A stretch of 63,635 nt of DNA from TMED8 sp038125725 (GCA_038125725.1 JAYPEK010000021.1:1-63635), one strand, 5' to 3'. Shown: positions 7,528 to 18,847, counted from the stretch's first letter. Notes: generated by a model not told the origin, from the letters alone. Numbers and translations: made by a program.

Positions 7528-9219
7528 TCATTCCTCCTTTCCGTAATGTTGATCGAGGTAGGCGGTCGAAAATTTCCCGCTCTGGCGGTCTTCCGCCAAG
7601 AGTTCCGCCGAACGGTTGTCCGGCGGGCCGTAGCCTCCGGCGCCGGGCGTCTGGATGACCACACTTTCCGCCGGCGTCACGTCGATGCCGGACGGTTTGA
7701 TGTCGAGTACCGTTTCCTTGCCGTCGGCATCCACGTGGACGAATTGTCCGGGCAGTCCGTCGGTGCCGCCGAACACGCCCCAGGGCACGGTGCGGAAGCG
7801 TTCGCCGGCGCCGTTGAAGATGCAGGTGTGGCCGACCGGGCGGATGACGCGCCGGAGCCCGAGCCCGCCCCGGTAGGTGCCGGCGCCGCCTGAATCCTGG
7901 ACCAAGCCGTAGCTCTCGACCAACAGCGGATATTCCATCTCGATGGCTTCCACCGGCAGGTTGGAGGTGTTGGTGATATGTACCTGCACGCCGTCCTTGC
8001 CGTCCTTGGTGGCACGGCCGCCGAAGCCGCCGCCGAGCGTTTCCAGATAGACGTAACCCTGCCCGGTGTTCGGGTCCTTGCCGGAGAAAACCGCCGTCGT
8101 GTTGGCGCCGTTGGCCGCACCGACCACCTTGTCGGGCATGGCGTCGGCAAGCGCGCCGATGATCACGTCGACGATGCGCTGGCAGGTATGGGCGCGCGCC
8201 GCCACCGGTGCCGGAAACACGCAATCGACCACTGTGCCGGGTTCGGTAATCAGTTCACAGACATCGAGAACGCCCTGGTTGTTCGGCACCTCGGGATCGA
8301 GCAGCGCCTTTAGCGTATAGCAGGCGCCGGCCTGGGTGGCGTTGGTGGTAACGTTGATGTTGCCGCGTACCTGCGGCGCCGAGCCGGTGAAGTCGAAACG
8401 GATCTGGTCGCCGGCAACGTCGATCTTCACCTTGATGGCGATGTCCTGGGTGCCGAGGCCGTCGTCGTCCATGACGTCCTCGAAGGAATAGGTGCCGTCC
8501 GGGATTTCCGAGATGGCTTCCCGCATGCGCCGTTCGGTGCGGCCGATGATCTCATCGAAGGCGGAGATCAGAAGGTTCGGCGAATAGCGTTCGGCGATTT
8601 CCTTCAAGCGCCGGCTGCCGAGCCGGCAGGCCGCCACCTGGGCGAAGTAGTCGCCGCGGCGTTCTTCCGGCAGCCGCACGTTCAGGAGCATCAACTCAAA
8701 CAGGTCTTCCTGCAACTCACCGGCGCGGAACAGCCGCACCAGGGGAATTCGAAGGCCTTCCTGGTAGATTTCCGACATGCCGCCGGCCATGGAGCCCGGC
8801 ACCATGCCGCCCACGTCGGCGTGGTGGGCGATGTTGCAGATGAAGCCCATCAATTCGCCGCCGGCGAAGATCGGCATCGCCATGTTGATGTCGGGAAGAT
8901 GGGTGCCGCCGGCCGTGTGCGGATCGTTGGCGACGAATATATCGCCTTCCCGTAGGGTCGAGAAATCGACCTTCGACAGCACGGTGTTCATCAGGCCGGT
9001 CATCGACGCGATGTGGATCGGCAGCGAATGTTCCGCCTGCATCACCAGGCGTCCCTTGGGATCGACGATGGCGGTGGAATGGTCGTGCCGTTCCTTGATG
9101 TTGGTGGAATAGCTGCTCTTCATCAGCGCGATGAAGGTCTCGTCGGTGACCGACCGAAGCGCGTTGAAAATCAGCTCCAGCGTGATCGGATCGAGGCTGT
9201 TGGATTTTGGCTGGGTCAT
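7528..9219 (-). CDS. hyuB: Hydantoinase B / oxoprolinase-type subunit
   Basis: A 563-residue HyuB-family subunit. With HyuA it forms an ATP-dependent enzyme that opens hydantoins or 5-oxoproline, or in relatives carboxylates ketones. Family landmarks are LDPITLELIFNALRSVTDE at the N terminus, RSSYSTNIKERHDHS-like MKSSYSTNIKERHD, the GDIFVANDPHTAGGTHLPDI block and the late GGGFGGRATKDGKDG. The Asp/His residues of NDPHTAGGTHLPD are likely metal or substrate contacts. The start ATG overlaps the hyuA stop by 4 bases, so the subunits are translationally coupled. The substrate is unknown: N-methylhydantoin, another hydantoin or 5-oxoproline are equally possible. Confidence 0.9.
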   Translation of the reverse strand: MTQPKSNSLDPITLELIFNALRSVTDETFIALMKSSYSTNIKERHDHSTAIVDPKGRLVMQAEHSLPIHIASMTGLMNTVLSKVDFSTLREGDIFVANDPHTAGGTHLPDINMAMPIFAGGELMGFICNIAHHADVGGMVPGSMAGGMSEIYQEGLRIPLVRLFRAGELQEDLFELMLLNVRLPEERRGDYFAQVAACRLGSRRLKEIAERYSPNLLISAFDEIIGRTERRMREAISEIPDGTYSFEDVMDDDGLGTQDIAIKVKIDVAGDQIRFDFTGSAPQVRGNINVTTNATQAGACYTLKALLDPEVPNNQGVLDVCELITEPGTVVDCVFPAPVAARAHTCQRIVDVIIGALADAMPDKVVGAANGANTTAVFSGKDPNTGQGYVYLETLGGGFGGRATKDGKDGVQVHITNTSNLPVEAIEMEYPLLVESYGLVQDSGGAGTYRGGLGLRRVIRPVGHTCIFNGAGERFRTVPWGVFGGTDGLPGQFVHVDADGKETVLDIKPSGIDVTPAESVVIQTPGAGGYGPPDNRSAELLAEDRQSGKFSTAYLDQHYGKEE

Positions 9220-11273
9220 AGCGCCACCTCAATGAACAGGTTGAGGGCGGCATCGACGCTTGCGGTGTCGCCGGGAAATACGAGGGTCGTCGCGTCCAAT
9301 TGGTCGACCACGGCCGGGCCCTTGATGACGTGACCGGGCAGCAATTGCGCACGGTCGTAGATGGGTGTGTCGACAGGCGATTCGCCGTCGAACCAAATCT
9401 GCCGCGATCCCGTCGGTTGCGGGTCGAGGCCGGGCTTGGCATCGGTGTGTGGCGGCGGCGGTATCTCGTGGCGCGAGCGCGCGGTCAGGCGGAAGTTGAC
9501 CACCTCCACCGGATCATAGGGGTTGGAGAAGCCGTAGTTCATCTCGTGCGCGGCGGCGAACAGCGCCTTCAACTCGTCGATGCCGGGCAGCGCGATCTGG
9601 TCCGGCTGGTCGCTGTCGATGGCGACGTTGAGCTCGAAATTCTGGCCGACGTAGCGCATGTCCAGGTTCAGTTGCAGCTGGCGCCGCGCCTGCGGCACGT
9701 TTTCCGTTTCGAACCAGGCCTGGCCGTCGACGTCGAGCTCAGCGACCGTCGCCGCCATGTCGCTTTCGTTCTCCGGCGCGATCAGGGTGCGCCGGGAGCG
9801 GACGAAGTCCTCCTTCTGGTCGGAGACGACGAGGCCCTGGGCGCAGAGAATGCCGGGCATCTGCGGCACCAGGATCTCGCGCATGTCGAGCGCCCGGGCC
9901 ACGTCGACAGCGTGCAGCGCGCCGGCGCCGCCGAACGGCATCATGGTGAAGTCGCGCGGATCGTGGCCACGCTCCACCGAGATGGCTCGGATGGCGCGTA
10001 CCATGTTGGCGGCGACGATCTGCAGGATGCCGTGCGCCGTTTTCTCGACCGTCAGCCCCATGCGTTCGGCCATCGGCGCCACGGAGGCGCGCGCCGCGTC
10101 CATGTCGACCGGCATGGTGCCGCCGAGCAGCCCGTCCGGCGACAGTCGGCCGAGCAGCATGTTGGCGTCGGTGACCGTCGGTTCCGTGCCGCCGAGCCCG
10201 TAGCAGGCCGGACCCGGATGGGCGCCGGCACTCTTCGGGCCGACCTTCAGAAGACCGTCCAGGTCGAACCAGGCAACCGAGCCGCCGCCGGCGCCAACGG
10301 TGTTGATGTCGACCATCGGCAGGCGCACCGGGAAACCGGCCACGTCGCGGTTGAAGCTGAGATCGGTCTGGTGATCGCGGATCAGGCAGACGTCGGCGCT
10401 GGTGCCGCCCATGTCGAGGGTGATGACGTTGGGCCGGTCCGACAGGCGCGCCACATGCACGGCGCCGACGGCGCCGGCGGCCGGGCCCGAGAGCGCCGTG
10501 CGGATCGGGAAGTCGCGGGCGCGCTCCACCGACATCAGGCCGCCGCTGGACTGGTTGATGCCGACGGCGGCGTTGGGGATCATCGTCGCCAGTTGCTTCT
10601 CCAGGTGCGACATGTAGTCGCTGAGGATCGGCTGCAGGTAGGTGTTAAGGAGCGTCGTCGAAAAACGCTCGTACTCGCGGAACTCCGGTTGCACCTCCGA
10701 CGACAGCGACACGAAAACATTCGGCAGCGCCGAGCGGATGGCATCGCCGATGCGCCGCTCGTGCTCGGGGTTGATGAAGGCGAACAACAGGCAGACCGCG
10801 ACGGCGCCGATGTTCTCGGCCTTGATCTTTTCCACCACGGCGGCGATGGCGGCATCGTCGAGGGGCGTCAGGATTTGGCCCTGGGCGCCGATGCGCTCGC
10901 GAATCTCGAATCGGTGGTGACGCGGCGCCAGCGGCGCCGGATGGTCGGTCTGCAGATCGAACATCTTGGGGCGGATCTGGCGGCCGATCTCCAGGAGATC
11001 GCGGAAGCCTTCCGTGGTGACGACGGCCACCGGCTTGCCCTGGCGCTGGATCAGGGCGTTGGTGCCGACCGTGGTGCCATGCGACAGCCGGGTGATTTCC
11101 GCCATGGGAATGTCATTTTGGCTGCAAAGGGCGTCGAGGCCCGTCAGAATGGCTTCCGCCGGGTTTGCCGGCGTCGAGGATGTCTTGTGGACGAATTCCG
11201 TGCCGTCCGCCGTGTTGAGCGCGAAGAAGTCGGTGAAAGTTCCGCCCACGTCGACGCCGATCTGCCAAGTCAT
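9216..11273 (-). CDS. hyuA: Hydantoinase A / oxoprolinase-type ATP-binding subunit
   Basis: A 685-residue HyuA subunit with the actin-like ATPase fold. It starts with IGVDVGGTFTDFF (phosphate 1 loop), then LSHGTTVGTNALIQ, NVITLDMGGTSADVC (phosphate 2), GAGGGSVAWFD and FGGAGALHAVDVARAL. This subunit hydrolyses ATP to activate the ring carbonyl that HyuB attacks. Length is normal for the family, so it is intact. Its promoter region (11274-11360) carries two GTATAC boxes, which ties it to the flavoenzyme and livK-side promoters. It is divergent from the EamA gene. Confidence 0.92.
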   Translation of the reverse strand: MTWQIGVDVGGTFTDFFALNTADGTEFVHKTSSTPANPAEAILTGLDALCSQNDIPMAEITRLSHGTTVGTNALIQRQGKPVAVVTTEGFRDLLEIGRQIRPKMFDLQTDHPAPLAPRHHRFEIRERIGAQGQILTPLDDAAIAAVVEKIKAENIGAVAVCLLFAFINPEHERRIGDAIRSALPNVFVSLSSEVQPEFREYERFSTTLLNTYLQPILSDYMSHLEKQLATMIPNAAVGINQSSGGLMSVERARDFPIRTALSGPAAGAVGAVHVARLSDRPNVITLDMGGTSADVCLIRDHQTDLSFNRDVAGFPVRLPMVDINTVGAGGGSVAWFDLDGLLKVGPKSAGAHPGPACYGLGGTEPTVTDANMLLGRLSPDGLLGGTMPVDMDAARASVAPMAERMGLTVEKTAHGILQIVAANMVRAIRAISVERGHDPRDFTMMPFGGAGALHAVDVARALDMREILVPQMPGILCAQGLVVSDQKEDFVRSRRTLIAPENESDMAATVAELDVDGQAWFETENVPQARRQLQLNLDMRYVGQNFELNVAIDSDQPDQIALPGIDELKALFAAAHEMNYGFSNPYDPVEVVNFRLTARSRHEIPPPPHTDAKPGLDPQPTGSRQIWFDGESPVDTPIYDRAQLLPGHVIKGPAVVDQLDATTLVFPGDTASVDAALNLFIEVAL

Positions 11274-11330
11274 GGCGCGTCAGTCTCCTTGTCGTTTGCC
11301 GGACGGGTGGGCCGGCGCGATGTGAATTTT

Positions 11331-11352
11331 GTATACTACCCGTATACGATAC
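11331..11352 (-). promoter_or_regulatory. Tandem GTATAC operator upstream of hyuA
   Basis: GTATAC occurs at 11331-11336 and again at 11342-11347, 11 bases centre to centre, about one DNA turn. Read on the minus strand the second copy is TATCGTATAC, identical over ten bases to the box at 3269-3278. It lies in the divergent region between hyuA and the EamA gene and is a likely GntR operator. Confidence 0.55.
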
Positions 11353-11426
11353 TATAGAAACCATTGGAAACCCGAGTCAACAGCCGAACCGATGCCGCCC
11401 CGTTCCCAGCCACGAAAGTCCAGGAA

Positions 11427-12323
11427 ATGAACGACAAACCGACCGGTTCCAGCCTCCTGGGCGGATGGCTGTCAGCGGCCGGTGTCGTCTGCATCTGGTC
11501 GGGCTGGCTGGTGGTGTCGCGTCTCGGCGTGATCCAGACGCTGACCATCTATGACATGATGGCGCTGCGTTTCGCGGTGGCCATCGTCGCCGTGTCGCCG
11601 TTCATCTGGCGCTACTGGCCGCGTCACATGCGCCTGTGGCAGATCATTCTGATTTCGTTCGGCCAGGGCGTGCCGTTCATGATGCTGGCTTTCGGCGGCC
11701 TGCAGTTCGCGCCGGCGGCGCATGCCGCGGTCGTTACCAACGGCACATTGCCGATCTTCGCCGCCATCATCGGCTGGATCTGGATGAAGGACCGGCCCGA
11801 TCGCTGGCGCATCTTCGGCATCGCCGTCATCCTCGTCGGCTGCAGCCTGATCGGCTGGGACCGCGATACGGTCGGCGCCGGGCCCGATTCATGGATCGGG
11901 CATCTGATGTTCGCGGGCGGTGGACTGCTGGTCGCCATCAACCTGATCGCCACCAAGACCTGGGGCCTGACCGGCATGCAGGCGATGGTGTCGATCCCGA
12001 CCATCAACTTGGCCTGGTTCGCGCCGGTCTACTTGGCCTTTCTGCCGAAGGCGCTGGATCGCGCGCCTTGGCCGGAAATCCTGCTACAGGCCGGCTATCA
12101 GGGCGTGTTGCCGAGCCTCGTCGGTGTATTGCTGTTCACCAACGCCATCCGCACCATCGGCACCACGCCGACGGCGGCGATGATGGCGATGGTCCCGGCC
12201 GGCGCGGCGCTTCTGGCCATTCCGGTGCTGGGCGAATGGCCGAGCCTCTACGCCTGGGCGGGTATTTTCCTGGCCACCGCCGGCATCCGATTGGCCGCCG
12301 GCTGGCGTCCCGGCAGGGGATGA
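11427..12323 (+). CDS. EamA/DMT-superfamily transporter
   Basis: A 298-residue membrane protein with ten predicted helices in two EamA repeats (roughly residues 12-150 and 160-295). Markers are VCIWSGWLVVSRLG, the second-helix region YDMMALRFAVAIVAV and the late TPTAAMMAMVPAGAALLAIPVLGEW. Such proteins export or import metabolites; the substrate is not predictable. The start was placed at ATG 11427 with AGGA just upstream; the longer frame from a TTG at 11364 is polar and lies in the operator region. It is divergent from hyuA and may share its GTATAC control. Confidence 0.87.
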   Translation: MNDKPTGSSLLGGWLSAAGVVCIWSGWLVVSRLGVIQTLTIYDMMALRFAVAIVAVSPFIWRYWPRHMRLWQIILISFGQGVPFMMLAFGGLQFAPAAHAAVVTNGTLPIFAAIIGWIWMKDRPDRWRIFGIAVILVGCSLIGWDRDTVGAGPDSWIGHLMFAGGGLLVAINLIATKTWGLTGMQAMVSIPTINLAWFAPVYLAFLPKALDRAPWPEILLQAGYQGVLPSLVGVLLFTNAIRTIGTTPTAAMMAMVPAGAALLAIPVLGEWPSLYAWAGIFLATAGIRLAAGWRPGRG

Positions 12324-12406
12324 CCTTGAAAGGTCGGATTCAGAATCCACATTTCGGCCAAGACCTGTAGACTGCGCCCGCGAGAGCAAGAAGGGAGACC
12401 CGACAA

Positions 12407-13132
12407 ATGAAGATTTCCAACTACAAAGCCCTGACCTTCGACGTCTACGGCACCCTGATCGATTGGGAGAGCGGCATGGTCGCGGGCTTGAAGCCGCTGA
12501 CCGATCGGGTCAGCCGTTCACTGTCGCGCGACGAAATCCTCGAAGCCCACGCGCATTTCGAATCCTCGACCCAGCGCCAGACCCCGGCCAAGATCTACAG
12601 CCAATTGCTCGCCGTGGTTTACAAACGCCTGGCGGAGGAATGGGGCGTGCCCGCGAGTTGGGAGGAATGCCTGACCTACGGCGGTTCCGTCGAGCATTGG
12701 CCGGCTTTCCCCGACAGTGCTGAGGCGCTTCAGTACCTGAAGCAGCACTACAAGCTGGTGGTGCTGACCAACTGCGACAACGTCAGCTTCGCCCATAGCA
12801 ACGCCAAGCTGCAGGTGACCTTCGACGCCGCCTATACCGCCGAGGACATCGGGTCCTACAAGCCGAGCCCGCGTAATTTCGAATACATGCTCGAGAACAT
12901 GGCGCGCATGGGCGTCGAGAAGCATGAAATTCTGCACACGGCGGAAAGCATGTTTCACGATCACGGTCCGGCGAACGAATTCGGCATCGACAACTGCTGG
13001 ATTTACCGCCGCCACGACAAGCAGGGCTTCGGCGCCACCATGAACCCGGGCGACATGCCGAGCTACGGCGTGGTGTTCAATTCCATGGCCGAGATGGTCG
13101 AGGCGCACAAGGCGGAACTCGCCGCCGGCTAG
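12407..13132 (+). CDS. HAD-superfamily hydrolase (haloacid dehalogenase type II-like)
   Basis: A 241-residue HAD hydrolase. The nucleophile motif is LTFDVYGTL near residue 10, motif II is VVLTNCD and motif III is the Lys in GSYKPSPRNF. The final motif reads ESMFHDHGPANEFG rather than the SSNAWD of proven L-2-haloacid dehalogenases, so a phosphatase or another hydrolase activity is at least as likely as dehalogenation. A GGGAGA ribosome site lies upstream of the ATG. It follows the EamA gene after 83 bases and converges on putA with only 7 bases between the stops. Confidence 0.85.
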   Translation: MKISNYKALTFDVYGTLIDWESGMVAGLKPLTDRVSRSLSRDEILEAHAHFESSTQRQTPAKIYSQLLAVVYKRLAEEWGVPASWEECLTYGGSVEHWPAFPDSAEALQYLKQHYKLVVLTNCDNVSFAHSNAKLQVTFDAAYTAEDIGSYKPSPRNFEYMLENMARMGVEKHEILHTAESMFHDHGPANEFGIDNCWIYRRHDKQGFGATMNPGDMPSYGVVFNSMAEMVEAHKAELAAG

Positions 13133-13139
13133 GGTTCGG

Positions 13140-16100
13140 CTATTTGCCGGCCAGCAGGCTGGCGTTGCCGCCGGCGGCGGTGGTGTCGACGCAGAGATGC
13201 CGTTCCAGCACCGCGTGCGCGCTGTCCGGCGCGCCGGTGATCAAAGGGGTGATCGGCCCGTCCAATGCCGCCAGTGCCAGTGCATAGGCCCGAGCGCTCT
13301 CCGCATCGCCCCACCAGATCAGGCCGCCGAACGCCGGTAAATCCGCCAAGGCCTCGGGCGCCAGCGCACCCTCCACCGCAACCGCGCGCCCGCCCAGTCC
13401 TTCGATCAGGTCCGCTTGGGCGACGGCGACGTCAGATCCGGGGCCGAGGCACAGGATCGGCGCGCGCGGCACGGAGCCCAGGCGGTTGAGCTCGCCCGTG
13501 GGGCCGGGCAACAGCCGTGTCGACGGTCGAACCGGGTCGGCGGCCCCCGCATTCAGGGCGGCGATGATGGCGGTGGTGTTGGCGGCGCCGGCGGGCGCCG
13601 CATCGGTGCTGGGTGCCGGTCGCCGGGTGAACCGCGCCAGATAGTGCGGGCCGCCGGCTTTCGGTCCGGTGCCGGACAGTCCCTCGCCGCCGAAGGGCTG
13701 CGAGCCGACGACGGCGCCGATCTGATTGCGGTTGGCGTAGATGTTGCCGGCATGGACGGCGTCGGCGATGGTCTGCACGCGTTCGTCGATGCGGGTATGC
13801 AGTCCGAAGGTGAGGCCGTAGCCGGTGGCATTGACGGCGTCGATGACGTCATCGATCTCGTCCGACGTGAAGGTGGCGAAATGCAGCACCGGGCCGAAGA
13901 TCTCGCGCTCGAGCTCTTCAATCCCGGCAACCGAGATCAGCGCCGGCGCAACGAAATGTCCGCCCGCGGGAACGGCCAGGCGGTGGATCAGCCGCCCTTC
14001 TTGTTCCGCCTGTTCGACATAGGCGGCCATGTCGTCCCTGGCGGCGGCGGTAATCACTGGGCCCAGGTCGGTGGCAAGTTGCCAGGGATCGCCCAGTTCC
14101 AATTCATCCATGGCGCCGATCAGCATGTCCCGGATCAAGGGTGCGATGTCTTCTTGTATATAAAGACAGCGGAGCGCCGAACAGCGCTGCCCGGCCGATT
14201 GGAACGCCGAGGCGACGATGTCGCGCACCGCCTGTTCGGGCAGCGCCGTGCTGTCGACGATCATGGCGTTGAGCCCGCCGGTCTCGGCGATCAGGGGTGC
14301 GCCCGGCGCCAGGTTCTCGGCCATGGCGCGCTGGATGGCGCGCGCCGTCGCGGTGGAGCCGGTGAAGGCGACGCCCTGGACACGCGGATCGGAAGTCAGC
14401 GCCCGGCCGACGCTGCGCCCGTCGCCGGGCAGCAGTTGCAGGGCGCTCGTGGGCACACCGGCTCGGTGCAGCAGCCGCACGCCCCACTGGGCGATGGCCG
14501 GCGTGGTCTCCGCCGGTTTGGCCAGGACGCCACTCCCCGCCGCCAACGCCGCGGCGATCTGGCCGGTGAAGATGGCGAGCGGGAAGTTCCACGGGCTGAT
14601 GCAGGTGAAGGCGCCGAGCGGCCCATCCTCCAAACCCTCCGCTTCGGCGGCGTAGTAGTGCAGGAAATCCACCGCTTCGCGAAGTTCCGCCACCGCGTCG
14701 CGGAGTGTCTTGCCGGCTTCCGTCGCGAGCAGCGCGAACAACTCGCCATGGTTCTCCTCATAGAGCTCGGCGGCGCGGCGAAGGGCGGCGGCACGCTCGG
14801 CGGCGGGCGCGTCCCAGGGCCGCGCGGCGGCGAGCGCGGTTTCGATATCGGCGGCACTGGCCGGGACGACCGTGCCAATGATGGTGCCGGTGGCCGGGTT
14901 ATGGGCCTGTTCGGGTGCGGCGCCCTCGACCGGGCCGGCCAGGATCGGCTTCACTTGCCAGAGTGCGGCTGGGCGGCGCGCCGCATCGATCCGGTGCAAT
15001 ACCGTCACATCGGCGAGATCGAAGCCGACGGAATTGGCGCGCGCCGGCTGGAACAGTTCGGGCCCGGTCCGGAGCTTCGGCTCACCGTCGCCGGGCGCTT
15101 GCGCCAGCGTTTCGAACGGGCAGGCGGCCACGTCCTCCGCCGGCACGCTCTCATCGACGATCTGGTTGACGAAGGAGGAATTGGCGCCGTTCTCCAGAAG
15201 CCGTCGCACCAGATAGGCCAGCAGGTCACGGTGCGCGCCCACCGGCGCATAGATGCGGCAGCGCGTTCCCTGTTCCGCATGCACCATGTCGTGCAGCGCC
15301 GCGCCCATGCCGTGCAGGCGCTGGAACTCGAAGGCGCTGCTATCGATCCCCTTGGCCATCTCCAGGATGGCCGCGACCGAATGCGCGTTGTGCGTGGCGA
15401 ACTGTGGATAGAGGCGGTCGGTCATGCCCAGCAGTTTTCGGGCGTTCGCGAGATAGCTCACGTCGGAGGCCGCTTTGCGGGTGAATACCGGAAAATCGTC
15501 CAGGCCCTCGACCTGGGCGCGCTTGATCTCGGTGTCCCAATAGGCGCCCTTGACCAGCCGCACCATCAGCCGCCGGCCGTGGCGTTCGGCCATTTCATGG
15601 AGCCCGTCGATGACGTCGCCGGCGCGCCGGCCGTAGGCCTGGACGACGACGCCGAAACCGTCCCAGCCGGCCAAGGCCGGATCGGCCAACACGCGCTCTA
15701 TCACCGCCAGAGACAACCCCAGCCGGTCGGCCTCCTCGGCGTCGATGTTGAGGCCCATGCCTGCCGCCGCGGCCTGACGCGCCAGGTCCGCCAGCGCCGG
15801 CACCAGTTCCGCCATGACGCGCCCGGCCTTGGCCACTTCGTAGCGTGGATGCAGCGCCGAGAGCTTGACCGAGATACCCGGATTGGCGCCGATATCGGGG
15901 CCTGAGCAGGCGGCCGCGATGGCGGCGATGGCGTTTGCATAGGCCAGTTTGTAGCGCTTGGCGTCGGCGGCGGTCATCGCCGCCTCGCCCAGCATGTCAT
16001 AGGAATAGGTGAAACCCTGCTCCTCCTTGGCGCTGGCGCGCTTCATCGCCGCGCCGATGGTCTCGCCGAGCACGAACTGGCGGCCCATTTCGCGCATCGC

Positions 16101-16574
16101 CTGGCCGACGGCGGTGCGGATCACCGGCTCGCCCAACCGTTTGATCATCGCCCGCAGCGTGCCGGCGATGCCCGGGTCGCTTTCCTCCAGCACCTTGCCG
16201 GTGAGCATCAGGCCCCAGGTCGAGGCGTTGACCAGCGGCGACGACGAGTGGCCGGCGTGGCGGCTCCAATCCGAAGGCGCGATCTTGTCCTCGATCAGTG
16301 CGTCGATGGTAGCCGCGTCCGGGACACGCAACAGCGCTTCCGCCAGACACATCAGCGCCACGCCCTCGTCGGTGGAAAGGCCGTATTCCGCCAAGAACAC
16401 GTCCATCAGACTGGGCCGTGACTTATGGCGGATGCGCTCCACCAGCGATGCGGCATGGGAGACGATGCGCCGGCGGTCGTCGGTGTCGAGTGCCGCTTCA
16501 GCCGTCAACCGGTCCAGCAGCGCTGGTTCCGCTTGCCGTTTGTTGGCGTCCCATCGCGGGTCGAGGTCGATCAT
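13140..16574 (-). CDS. putA: Bifunctional proline dehydrogenase / glutamate-semialdehyde dehydrogenase
   Basis: A 1144-residue PutA that converts proline to glutamate in two steps by substrate channelling on the inner membrane surface. Proline dehydrogenase occupies about residues 130-440, with the FAD/substrate segments VRLVKGAYWDTEIK and TRKAASDVSYLANA. The aldehyde dehydrogenase spans about 530-1030, with the catalytic Cys in SAGQRCSALRCLY and the Glu in LIAETGGLNAMIV. About 100 further residues follow, as in longer PutA types. Unlike E. coli PutA it has no N-terminal ribbon-helix-helix domain, so it cannot repress its own gene. The divergent Lrp-type gene is the likely regulator. Confidence 0.96.
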   Translation of the reverse strand: MIDLDPRWDANKRQAEPALLDRLTAEAALDTDDRRRIVSHAASLVERIRHKSRPSLMDVFLAEYGLSTDEGVALMCLAEALLRVPDAATIDALIEDKIAPSDWSRHAGHSSSPLVNASTWGLMLTGKVLEESDPGIAGTLRAMIKRLGEPVIRTAVGQAMREMGRQFVLGETIGAAMKRASAKEEQGFTYSYDMLGEAAMTAADAKRYKLAYANAIAAIAAACSGPDIGANPGISVKLSALHPRYEVAKAGRVMAELVPALADLARQAAAAGMGLNIDAEEADRLGLSLAVIERVLADPALAGWDGFGVVVQAYGRRAGDVIDGLHEMAERHGRRLMVRLVKGAYWDTEIKRAQVEGLDDFPVFTRKAASDVSYLANARKLLGMTDRLYPQFATHNAHSVAAILEMAKGIDSSAFEFQRLHGMGAALHDMVHAEQGTRCRIYAPVGAHRDLLAYLVRRLLENGANSSFVNQIVDESVPAEDVAACPFETLAQAPGDGEPKLRTGPELFQPARANSVGFDLADVTVLHRIDAARRPAALWQVKPILAGPVEGAAPEQAHNPATGTIIGTVVPASAADIETALAAARPWDAPAAERAAALRRAAELYEENHGELFALLATEAGKTLRDAVAELREAVDFLHYYAAEAEGLEDGPLGAFTCISPWNFPLAIFTGQIAAALAAGSGVLAKPAETTPAIAQWGVRLLHRAGVPTSALQLLPGDGRSVGRALTSDPRVQGVAFTGSTATARAIQRAMAENLAPGAPLIAETGGLNAMIVDSTALPEQAVRDIVASAFQSAGQRCSALRCLYIQEDIAPLIRDMLIGAMDELELGDPWQLATDLGPVITAAARDDMAAYVEQAEQEGRLIHRLAVPAGGHFVAPALISVAGIEELEREIFGPVLHFATFTSDEIDDVIDAVNATGYGLTFGLHTRIDERVQTIADAVHAGNIYANRNQIGAVVGSQPFGGEGLSGTGPKAGGPHYLARFTRRPAPSTDAAPAGAANTTAIIAALNAGAADPVRPSTRLLPGPTGELNRLGSVPRAPILCLGPGSDVAVAQADLIEGLGGRAVAVEGALAPEALADLPAFGGLIWWGDAESARAYALALAALDGPITPLITGAPDSAHAVLERHLCVDTTAAGGNASLLAGK

Positions 16575-16639
16575 GGGGGTGCATCCTTGCCGAAGTACCC
16601 GGCCATGGTACGTGAAAGCTGCTATTCACTTTGTCTGTT

Positions 16640-16661
16640 GATCGTGAATTAATAGACGATC
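16640..16661. promoter_or_regulatory. Inverted repeat in the putA/lrp divergent promoter
   Basis: GATCGT (16640-16645) and ACGATC (16656-16661) form a perfect inverted repeat with a 10-base A/T-rich centre, inside an A/T-rich 122-base divergent region. Position and layout fit a site for the Lrp-type regulator. Core promoter elements were not clear. Confidence 0.45.
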
Positions 16662-16696
16662 TTCCTAATTATGATTAAAAGAACGGGAATTATGGC

Positions 16697-17173
16697 ATGA
16701 GCGAAAGCGTTCCCCTCAAACTCGACAGGATCGACCGGGCCATTCTCAACGAACTGATACGCAATGCGCGGATCTCGATGATCGAGCTCGGGCGCCGGGT
16801 AAACTTGTCGAAGACGCCGGTCACGGCGCGGGTGAAGCGCCTGGAGGACGAGGGCGTAATCACCGGCTACCGGGCGGAGCTATCCGGGCGGCGCCTCGGC
16901 CTTGATCATGTGGCCTTCGTCGAGGTGCGGCTTTCGGATACCCGCGAGCCGGCGTTGAAAGCCTTCAATGCCGCGGTGCGTGGCATCCCGGAGGTGGAGG
17001 AGTGCCACATGATCGCCGGCGGTTTCGACTATCTGGTCAAGGTTCGCACCGAGGATATCGGCGAGTACCGCCGTGTACTCAGCGAGGGCATCACCTGTCT
17101 GCCGCATGTGGCCTCGACCTCGACCTACGTTTCGATGGAGAGCGTGCGCGACCGGGGTGTCGCGCAGGTCTGA
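16697..17173 (+). CDS. Lrp/AsnC-family regulator (probable putA regulator)
   Basis: A 158-residue Lrp-type protein. Residues 8-65 hold the helix-turn-helix, beginning LDRIDRAILNELIRNARISMIELGRR and continuing VNLSKTPVTARVKRLEDEGVI. The C-terminal RAM domain includes the ligand-loop region VEECHMIAGGFDYLVKVRT. In many alphaproteobacteria an Lrp paralogue (PutR) next to putA activates it when proline is present, and the divergent arrangement here matches that. The ATG at 16697 follows an A/T-rich stretch. The gene ends 55 bases before glpK. Confidence 0.9.
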   Translation: MSESVPLKLDRIDRAILNELIRNARISMIELGRRVNLSKTPVTARVKRLEDEGVITGYRAELSGRRLGLDHVAFVEVRLSDTREPALKAFNAAVRGIPEVEECHMIAGGFDYLVKVRTEDIGEYRRVLSEGITCLPHVASTSTYVSMESVRDRGVAQV

Positions 17174-17228
17174 CTCGGCGCCGCAAGCTGTGCTAGGTTC
17201 CGCGGGGGTGACTAGAGGGAGGCACGCG

Positions 17229-18719
<1,491 letters not shown>

Positions 18720-18847
18720 CCGCCCCCTCGATCCGCCGATTGGCGCATGGGTGCTTTTCCCAGGTTGCAACGGAAGTGAAATCGCAACCGTGTTAGAATG
18801 GCTCCAATTCCTTTGGACTTCACGCGGTTTGAAAGTGGAGGCGAGCC

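Noticed and set aside
9300..11357. Open frame of 685 codons on the plus strand opposite hyuA
   Set aside because: It has the same extent as hyuA and no domain. It also runs into the operator region.
12407..13132. True L-2-haloacid dehalogenase
   Set aside because: The nucleophile and Lys are present, but the SSNxxD motif reads ESMFHDH. The general HAD hydrolase label is safer.
13416..15905. Open frame of 829 codons on the plus strand
   Set aside because: It lies opposite putA, which has clear catalytic motifs. The translation is compositionally odd and has no family features.
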